DNA from: Anaerolinea sp.
Lineage (GTDB): Bacteria > Chloroflexota > Limnocylindria > Limnocylindrales > CSP1-4
Direction: 5' to 3'
Assembly (NCBI GenBank): GCA_013822395.1
Contig: PNKK01000019.1
Coordinates: forward strand, 1-45,027
Length of the DNA: 45,027 bases
Part shown: piece by piece, positions 39,683-45,027 of the stretch
Numbering within the stretch: the first letter of the stretch is position 1
How the letters are laid out: each line of letters starts with the position of its first letter
The notes under the pieces: model-generated
The model's input: only the letters and a program-made list of their open reading frames with translations
Told to the model about the DNA's origin: nothing
Database searches by the model: none
Translations under genes and position numbers: made by a program

Positions 39683-40753
39683 CTAGCAACCGTTGACGGA
39701 GCCCGCCGTGACGTCCTTGCAGAGGACGTCCTTGGTGATCCAGCCGGCATCGAGGACGACGTTGAGGTTGTCCTTGGTGATCGGGATCGGGGTCAGCAGA
39801 ATCGACGTCATGTCGTTGCCACCAGGGCTCTTGAACACGACGGTCCCCTTGACCTTCGAGATGTCCTTGTCCACGCACAGCTGCGCGGCCGCCTCGCCGG
39901 CGGCCTTGCCGAGCTCGCGGGCGTCCTTCCAGACGTCGACGGTCTGCGTGCCGAGCGCGACGCGGTTGAGGGCGGCCGAGTCGCCGTCCTGCCCGGAGAC
40001 CGGAACCTTGCCGTCCAGGCCCTGGGCTGCGAGGGCGGCGATGACGCCACCGGCCATGCCGTCGTTCTGGGAGAGCACGGCATCGACGGCGTTGTTGGCG
40101 CTGGTGAGGATCTGCTCCATGTTGGTCTGGGCCTTCGCCGGGTCCCAGTTGTCCGTGTAGGTCTCGCCGACGATCTTGATGTCGCCGGACTTCACCGCGG
40201 CGCCGATGATCTCCTCCATGCCGGCGCGAAGGAAGTCGGCGTTGGCGTCGGCCTTGTTGCCCTTGATGATCGCGTAGTTGCCCTTGGGCACGACCTTGAA
40301 GACCTCGCGGGCCTGCATCCGGCCGACCTCGACGTTGTCGAAGGTGATGTAGAGCGCCGCCGGGTCCTCGATCAGCCGGTCGTAGGCGATGACCGCCACG
40401 CCCGCGTTGATCGCGGCGGTGACGGACGGCTTGATCGCCGTGCCGTCCTGGGCCAGGATGATCACGACCTTGGCGCCCTGGCTGATCAGGTTCTCGACAT
40501 TGCTGGCCTGGGTCTCGGCCGACGACTTGGCGTCGTTCGAGATGTACTCGGCGCCGGCGGCCGTCAGCGCGGCCTTGATGGCCGGCTCATCCCACTTCGC
40601 CCAGCGCTCCTCCTGGTAGTTGTTCCAGGAAACGCCGACCTTGCAGCCGGCGGCTGCACCACCACCGCCCGGCGTGGGGCTGGCGGTGGTGCCACAGGCC
40701 GCGGCGACCGTTGCGGCGACGGCCATGAGGACCGCCACTCTACGTAGAAGCAT
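39683..40753 (-). CDS. xylF: xylose-type ABC binding lipoprotein
   Basis: A 356-residue lipoprotein. ATG 40753 follows a GGAGGAGGT Shine-Dalgarno; signal MLLRRVAVLMAVAATVAAAC has the acylated Cys20, then a Gly-rich linker. The fold is the D-xylose/ribose type: CKVGVSWNNYQEERWAKWDEPAIKAALTAAGAEYI, SAETQASNVENLISQGAKVVIILAQDGTAI, GVAVIAYDRLIEDPAALYITFDNVEVGRMQA, GKVPVSGQDGDSAALNRVALGTQTVDVWKD, and a C-terminal hinge strand. The NYQEERW and YDRLI segments are typical of XylF. Two cysteines at the end (CKDV, NGC) are unusual and may form a disulfide. It collects xylose outside the membrane. Confidence 0.94.
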   Translation of the reverse strand: MLLRRVAVLMAVAATVAAACGTTASPTPGGGGAAAGCKVGVSWNNYQEERWAKWDEPAIKAALTAAGAEYISNDAKSSAETQASNVENLISQGAKVVIILAQDGTAIKPSVTAAINAGVAVIAYDRLIEDPAALYITFDNVEVGRMQAREVFKVVPKGNYAIIKGNKADANADFLRAGMEEIIGAAVKSGDIKIVGETYTDNWDPAKAQTNMEQILTSANNAVDAVLSQNDGMAGGVIAALAAQGLDGKVPVSGQDGDSAALNRVALGTQTVDVWKDARELGKAAGEAAAQLCVDKDISKVKGTVVFKSPGGNDMTSILLTPIPITKDNLNVVLDAGWITKDVLCKDVTAGSVNGC

Positions 40754-40805
40754 CAGAGACTTACCTCCTCCAGAAACGTCCATTGATGACACGCGGAACT
40801 GTCGT

Positions 40806-40814
40806 AGGCTAGCA
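40806..40814 (-). promoter_or_regulatory. extended -10 promoter of the xylose transport operon
   Basis: Minus-strand TGCTAGCCT, with TAGCCT as the -10 hexamer, 52 bp before the xylF start. No good -35. It shares the TGnTAGsCT form with the promoters of xylA and the SDR gene. Confidence 0.5.
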
Positions 40815-40919
40815 CCCTCCTCAACGTCTGCTGCGGCTTCCGATGCGGGCGCCCGGCCGACTCGGCCGCTCGCGGGGAGCGAGCGCGGGGAAGGGGGCGG
40901 GCGCCGGGTTTGAGCGACA

Positions 40920-42149
40920 TCACGCGCTCTCGAGCTGGACGAGCGCACCTCGGGTACCCAGCCAGGCGGCCGGGTCGGCGAGGAGTGGTTCGAAGGCCAT
41001 CTCGGCAGCGCCGAGGAGCGGCGCGTCCACGCCCAGCGTTGACGGGACCACGGAGACCAGGCGTCGCGGCGCTGCCAGCGCGTGACGGTCAAGGCTCGCC
41101 TCGACCAGATCGGCGACGAACGGGTGGATCCGCGAGAGGAGACCGCCCAGGATCACCCGTCGCGGATTCAGGATGTTGACCAGTCCGGCAAGCCCAAGAC
41201 CCAGCCACCGTCCGACCGACTGCAGGGCCGCAAGCGCCTCCGGCACCCCGGCCGCGGCGTCGGCCAGGACGGCATCGACCGCCGCCCTGCCGCCATCGAG
41301 CGGATACCCTGCACGGGCCAGGAGGGCGCGCTCCCCGACCTCCGTCTCCCAGCACCCAGTGGACCCGCACCGGCATGGCCGACCCTGCGGGTTGATGGGC
41401 ATGTGGCCGATCTCGCCGCCGTAGCCGGCGATCCCGCTGAGCGGCCGGCCGTCGACGATGATCCCGCCGCCAACCCCGACCTCGCCGTGGACGTACAGGA
41501 CGTCGTCCGCGCCGCGGGCGGCACCTCGGCGGAGCTCCGCCAATGCCCCCAGATCCGACTCGTTGGCGACCCCGACCGGAACCGGCAGGGCCAGGCCCGC
41601 GGTCAGGGTGGCACCGAGTGGCACGTCCACCCAACCCAGGTTCGGCGCGAACGAGACGAGGCCGTCGGATCGGTTGACGATCCCGGCGACGGCCACACCG
41701 ACCCCGATCGGTGTCTCCCCCAGGGGCCGGCGGGCACGGGCGGCACGGGCGAGGTCCACGAGATCAGCGGCGATCTCCTCGAGTGTGGAGTGCCCGCGAG
41801 GACGATCGACGCGCCGGTGCTCGAGCACCACGCCGCCCGCGCCGAGGATGGCCACCGCAAGGGAATCGATGGAGATCTCCAGAGCCAGGACGACGGTGCT
41901 CTCGGTCGCGAGGCGGACCAGCGGCGACGGTCGCCCCGGCGTCCCGAGGCGGAGCGCAGGCTCTTCCACCACGAGCTCGCCCGTCACGAGCTCGCCGATC
42001 AGGGCCCGGATCGCGCTCCTCGTGAGTCCCGTCCGGGCCACGAGCTCGGAGCGAGACAGGGGGCCGTGCAGATGGAGCTCGCGGACGATCGCACTGAGGT
42101 TCGCCCGCCGCACGGTCTCGCTGCGCTGTCCGAGCTCTTCGCGACCCAT
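40920..42149 (-). CDS. xylR: ROK-family transcriptional regulator (XylR/NagC-like)
   Basis: A 409-residue ROK repressor. Start ATG 42149 (MGREELGQRSETVRRAN); GTG 42155 possible. N-terminal winged helix: NLSAIVRELHLHGPLSRSELVARTGLTRSAIRALIGELVTGELVV (about 17-61). The ROK domain has ALEISIDSLAVAILGAGG, PIGVGVAVAGIVNRSDG, ANESDLGALAEL, GVGGGIIVDG, the GYGGEIGHMPINPQG sugar-binding site and the zinc motif GRPCRCGSTGCWE. It would bind operators until xylose is sensed. It lies upstream of the transport genes and divergent from the SDR gene; inverted repeats near xylA and shared promoter forms suggest it controls the whole right arm. The symbol is by context. Confidence 0.88.
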   Translation of the reverse strand: MGREELGQRSETVRRANLSAIVRELHLHGPLSRSELVARTGLTRSAIRALIGELVTGELVVEEPALRLGTPGRPSPLVRLATESTVVLALEISIDSLAVAILGAGGVVLEHRRVDRPRGHSTLEEIAADLVDLARAARARRPLGETPIGVGVAVAGIVNRSDGLVSFAPNLGWVDVPLGATLTAGLALPVPVGVANESDLGALAELRRGAARGADDVLYVHGEVGVGGGIIVDGRPLSGIAGYGGEIGHMPINPQGRPCRCGSTGCWETEVGERALLARAGYPLDGGRAAVDAVLADAAAGVPEALAALQSVGRWLGLGLAGLVNILNPRRVILGGLLSRIHPFVADLVEASLDRHALAAPRRLVSVVPSTLGVDAPLLGAAEMAFEPLLADPAAWLGTRGALVQLESA

Positions 42150-42158
42150 CACCACCGG

Positions 42159-42194
42159 TTTGTGATCCTCTCTTGCAAATGTCTGTGCTAGGCT
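42159..42194 (+). promoter_or_regulatory. extended -10 promoter of the SDR-Gfo/Idh genes
   Basis: TTTGTG (42159-42164), then an extended -10 TGCTAGGCT with hexamer TAGGCT at 42189-42194. The elements are 30 bp apart, against 29 bp at xylA. Its upstream end is ten bases from the ROK start, so it could be bound by the ROK protein. Confidence 0.5.
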
Positions 42195-42222
42195 CGTACA
42201 TGGGCACCGGCAATGTCAAGCC

Positions 42223-42290
42223 GGGATCTCGGCCCTGTGGACGGGATCTCGGCCCTTGTGGACCTCGGCCCTGTGGATCTCGGCCCGGTG
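42223..42290. repeat. four imperfect tandem repeats in the SDR leader
   Basis: A CTCGGCCCTGTGGA core recurs: unit 42223-42242, unit 42243-42263 (one base inserted), unit 42264-42277, and a decayed copy 42278-42290. They lie 113-181 bp before the SDR start, in the transcribed leader. Role unknown; binding sites or slippage are both possible. Confidence 0.8.
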
Positions 42291-42403
42291 CGCCGTCCCG
42301 CCTCCATCATCGGCCAGACCCGTCAGGCGGTGTCCGTACCGCATCCAATTGGGCCGCCCGGAGCTCGTCGGAGCAGTCACCAGTCACCGGAGGAGCCAAC
42401 GCC

Positions 42404-43111
42404 ATGAGCATGCTGCAAGGAAGGGTCGCCCTGATCACCGGAGCGAGTCGAGGCATCGGCGCCGCGACGGCGCGAGCCCTCGCCGGCGCCGGTGCGAATG
42501 TCGCGCTCGCGTCGCGCAGCGGCGCCAACCCGGGCATCGACGGCGCGTTCGCACGAACCTGCGACGTCCGTGACGCGGCCTCGCTCCGGGCGATGGCCGA
42601 CGCTACCGTGGACCACTTCGGCGGCCTGGACATCCTCGTCATCAACGCCGGCGTCGGGGCCTATGGGCCGTTTCTCGACCTGTCTCTCGAGGACCTCGAC
42701 GAGATGATCGAGGTGAACGTGAAGGGGGCACTCTATGCGGTCCGGGCTGCTCTCCCCCACCTCCTGCAGAGCGACGCAGCGGACATCGTGACCATCGCCA
42801 GCGAGGCCGGTCGTCGCGGGCTCCCGTACGAGGCCGCCTACTGCGCCTCGAAGTTCGCCCAGGTCGGGCTCACCCGCGCCCTCGACCACGAGCTCCGCGA
42901 GCGCGGCGTGCGCTGCACGAGCGTCTGTCCGGGTGGCGTCGCGACCGATTTCGCGATGGGTCACGGGCGAACCCCCGACATGCCGCAGCTGGCCGGGATG
43001 ATGTCGGCGACCGACATCGCCGAGACCGTCCTGTTCGTCCTGACCCGCCCGCGGAATCACCGGATCCTGGAGATCGCCCTCAGGCCGGTGACCGAGACGT
43101 CCTGGGGCTGA
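42404..43111 (+). CDS. short-chain dehydrogenase/reductase
   Basis: A 235-residue classical SDR, ATG 42404 after GGAGGAG. Cofactor motif TGASRGIG (12-19), NAG at about 83-85, catalytic Ser in TIASEAG, and Tyr146/Lys150 in YCASK. The cofactor is not certain: Arg16 and Ser/Arg residues near 38-40 (SRSGAN) suggest NADP. Six bases separate it from the Gfo/Idh/MocA gene, so both are one transcript. Downstream of a xylose-type promoter, it may oxidise a sugar (for example xylose or arabinose) or reduce a related carbonyl. Substrate unknown. Confidence 0.87.
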   Translation: MSMLQGRVALITGASRGIGAATARALAGAGANVALASRSGANPGIDGAFARTCDVRDAASLRAMADATVDHFGGLDILVINAGVGAYGPFLDLSLEDLDEMIEVNVKGALYAVRAALPHLLQSDAADIVTIASEAGRRGLPYEAAYCASKFAQVGLTRALDHELRERGVRCTSVCPGGVATDFAMGHGRTPDMPQLAGMMSATDIAETVLFVLTRPRNHRILEIALRPVTETSWG

Positions 43112-43117
43112 TCGGTC

Positions 43118-44125
43118 ATGGCCGAGCTTCGCTGGGGGATCCTGTCGACGGCGAGGATCGCCCGCCACAAGGTGATCCCCGGAATCCAGCGGGCGGGGAG
43201 CTGCCGGGTCGTCGCGATCGCCTCGCGTGACCCGGAGCGCGCGCGTGAGGTCGCCCGAGAGGCCGCGATCCCGACGGCCCACGATTCGTATGAGGCCCTC
43301 CTCACAGACGGGGACGTCGAAGCCGTCTACATCCCCCTCCCGAACCACCTCCACGCCGAGTGGGCGATCGCGGCAGCGAGGGCCGGGAAGCACGTCCTGT
43401 GCGAGAAGCCGCTGGCGCTCACGGCCGCCGACGCGGAGCGGATGATCGCCGTCGCCGACGCGGAGGGCATCCTGCTCATGGAAGCGTTCATGTACCGCCT
43501 CCATCCGTCCTGGGTCGCCGTCCGCGACCTCGTCGCGTCCGGACGGATCGGGCGTCTCGTCGCGGTCCAGAGCTGGTTCTCGTACTACAACGACGATCCG
43601 ACCAACATCCGGAACGTCCGGGCCTACGGCGGCGGCGCCCTCTTCGACATCGGCTGCTACAACGTGAACCTGTCGAGGATGCTCTTCGACGGCGAGCCGG
43701 CGCGGGTGGAGGCATCGATCCTGCGGGACCCGGCCAGCGGCGTGGACGTGTTGACGAGCGGGATCCTGGAGTTCGACGGCGGCGGGGTGGCGACATTCAC
43801 CTGCGCCACCCGCGCGGAGGACGATCAGCGCGTCCACATCTATGGGACGGACGGACGGATCTCGATCGACATCCCGTTCAACATCCCGCCCGACCGGCCG
43901 ACCCGCGTCTCGGTCGTGCGGGGCGGCGAACCGCCGGTCAGCCCGGCGACCGAGGTCCTCACCTTCGAGACCGCGGATCCGTACACGGTGGAGGCCGAAC
44001 GGTTCGCCGCCGCGGCCCTGGCCGGCCTGCCGGCGCCGGTCCCACCGGCCGATGCGGTTGCCAATCTCCGGGTCATCGAGCGGCTGTTCGAGGCCGGCGC
44101 TCGCGAGGCGCACCTGTCCGGCTAG
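43118..44125 (+). CDS. Gfo/Idh/MocA-family oxidoreductase (sugar dehydrogenase-like)
   Basis: A 335-residue NAD(P)-dependent oxidoreductase. ATG 43118. N-terminal Rossmann fold with RWGILSTARIARHKVIPGIQ (4-23; the usual GxGxxG is GILSTARIA, as in xylose dehydrogenases of this family), VVAIASRDPERAREVA (30-45) and catalytic CEKPLAL with Lys97. C-terminal beta-sheet domain begins at AFMYRLHP, with GGGALFDIGCYNVNLSRMLF (about 168-187). The pattern resembles D-xylose 1-dehydrogenase (NADP) type proteins, so xylose to xylonolactone is possible; the assignment is inferred. Confidence 0.86.
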   Translation: MAELRWGILSTARIARHKVIPGIQRAGSCRVVAIASRDPERAREVAREAAIPTAHDSYEALLTDGDVEAVYIPLPNHLHAEWAIAAARAGKHVLCEKPLALTAADAERMIAVADAEGILLMEAFMYRLHPSWVAVRDLVASGRIGRLVAVQSWFSYYNDDPTNIRNVRAYGGGALFDIGCYNVNLSRMLFDGEPARVEASILRDPASGVDVLTSGILEFDGGGVATFTCATRAEDDQRVHIYGTDGRISIDIPFNIPPDRPTRVSVVRGGEPPVSPATEVLTFETADPYTVEAERFAAAALAGLPAPVPPADAVANLRVIERLFEAGAREAHLSG

Positions 44126-44148
44126 ACTCGAGAACGAGGAGGGTACTG

Positions 44149-45027
44149 GTGCGTTCGCGCGGGTTCCGCATCGCAGCCACGGCCGTCGCGATCGTGGCGA
44201 TCGTGGGGGTCGGGAGCTTCGCCGCGATCGCCCGGCCATGGGAAGCGAGACCGACCTGCCCGCCGCCCGCGGACAACCCGGAGTGGTCCGTCGCACGGCG
44301 CTGGAACGAGGCGCTGCTCGACGCCATCCGCCGGGCGCTGCCGAACCCGCCGGTCCACGCCCGGAACCTGTTCTACCTGTCGGCCGCGATGTGGGACGCC
44401 TGGGCGACCTACGACCCGACCGCCGACGGCTACTTCTTCACCGAAAAGAGCACCGCGGCCAGTAGGGAGGCCGCTCGGAACGAGACGATCAGCTATGCCG
44501 CCTACCGGGTCCTGTCGGCGCGGTTCATCAAGGCCGTCGGCGGCTCTGACTCCCTGTCCGAGTTCGCCGATGTGATGGACAGCCTCTGCTACCCCCTGGA
44601 CATGACCACGACCGAGGGCAATTCGCCGGCGGCGATCGGGAACCGGATCGCCAGGACGGTGCTCGAAGCCGGGCTCGTCGACGGCTCCAACGAGACGGCC
44701 GGCTACACGGACCCGAAGTATGCCCCGGTGAATCCGCCACTCGTGGTCGACCAGTCCGGGACGACGATGACGGACCCGAACCGCTGGCAGCCGCTCCAGC
44801 TGGTGAGGATGATCTCGCAGAACGGCATCCCGGTGACGAACGGCGTCCAGGAGGCCATCGGTCCGTACTGGGGTCGCGTCGCCTCCTTCGCGCTCCCGGA
44901 TGCCGGTCCGGACGGCGTGCCGATCGACCCGGGGCCTCCGCCGCGACTCGGGGATCCTGCGACGGACGCCGCGCTCAAAGAGCAGGTCGTCGAGGTCATC
45001 CGGGACAGCAGCCGGCTCGATCCCGCG
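44149..45027 (+). CDS. vanadium-haloperoxidase/PAP2-like secreted protein, N-terminal part
   Basis: The frame is open from GTG 44149 to the right edge (293 residues; the C-terminus is outside). A GAGGAGGG Shine-Dalgarno precedes it. Arginines then a hydrophobic helix (ATAVAIVAIVGVGSFAAIA) form a signal or anchor. The motif WNEALLDAIRRALPNPPVHARNLFYLSAAMWDAWATYDPTADGYF is the N-terminal helical signature of a family of vanadium-dependent haloperoxidase/PAP2-related proteins. The phosphate/vanadate site lies near the C-terminus and cannot be checked here. Context gives no function. Confidence 0.75.
   Translation, partial: MRSRGFRIAATAVAIVAIVGVGSFAAIARPWEARPTCPPPADNPEWSVARRWNEALLDAIRRALPNPPVHARNLFYLSAAMWDAWATYDPTADGYFFTEKSTAASREAARNETISYAAYRVLSARFIKAVGGSDSLSEFADVMDSLCYPLDMTTTEGNSPAAIGNRIARTVLEAGLVDGSNETAGYTDPKYAPVNPPLVVDQSGTTMTDPNRWQPLQLVRMISQNGIPVTNGVQEAIGPYWGRVASFALPDAGPDGVPIDPGPPPRLGDPATDAALKEQVVEVIRDSSRLDPA

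Noticed and set aside
37466..40747. 1093-codon open frame on the plus strand
   Set aside because: It is antisense to the xylF-xylH-ATPase genes, whose motifs are unmistakable. GC-rich third positions keep the opposite strand free of stops.
42223..42290. Repeat array as a CRISPR
   Set aside because: Units are adjacent with no unique spacers, and there are no cas genes.
42377..44296. 639-codon open frame on the minus strand
   Set aside because: Antisense to the SDR and Gfo/Idh genes.

Overview
The window is a compact, very GC-rich bacterial chromosome segment (one transposon end to end, no tRNA, rRNA, CRISPR or phage module seen). The gene content fits a high-GC member of the Chloroflexota, Limnocylindria/Ellin6529-like: a conserved ~1150-residue GH13 protein of the type common in that phylum, a nickel superoxide dismutase, a Cys/His-cluster LysM protein, GH57 glucan chemistry and many GTG starts. 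This is inference from families and composition, not a search result; a high-GC actinobacterium is the main alternative.

Left third (1-13435), alpha-glucan use. The C-terminal part of an alpha-glucan phosphorylase enters from the left. Facing it is a six-gene minus-strand operon (11094 down to 1253): LacI-type regulator, maltodextrin-type binding lipoprotein, two permeases, an intracellular GH13 enzyme and a large membrane-anchored multidomain GH13 amylase with a starch-binding C-terminus. There is no ATPase gene in the operon. Divergent from it, across a probable LacI operator, is a GH57 4-alpha-glucanotransferase/amylase. Together they make a surface-degrade, import, intracellular-process pathway.

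Middle (13410-31684), mixed genes: PucR-type regulator, HtpX-like protease, TerC, a 45-residue membrane miniprotein missed by length cut-offs, a GntR regulator paired with the 1157-residue GH13 protein, an ECF41 sigma factor with its probable target oxidoreductase and a matching ECF41 promoter, a short cyclase-like remnant, a GNAT/proline-racemase pair, a small holin-like membrane protein, an NTF2-like protein, a LysM protein, a lipoprotein, a secreted GH18 protein with cell-wall-binding repeats, and sodN-sodX.

An insertion sequence (31742-33099) with perfect 19-bp terminal inverted repeats sits between sodX and a sugar-phosphate (SIS) gene. Its transposase is broken by an exact 13-bp tandem duplication.

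Right third (33154-45027), xylose: SIS protein, xylA-xylB, a convergent ROK regulator-binding protein-permease-ATPase transport set, then an SDR and a Gfo/Idh/MocA oxidoreductase, and the start of a vanadium-haloperoxidase-like (PAP2) secreted protein. The SDR/Gfo pair could give an oxidative route beside the isomerase route.

Regulatory signals stand out. Perfect GC-rich hairpins lie directly after both transporter binding-protein genes. Several genes without a Shine-Dalgarno have a -10-like hexamer 6-8 nt before ATG (leaderless transcripts). The three xylose-region promoters share an extended -10 of the form TGnTAGsCT.
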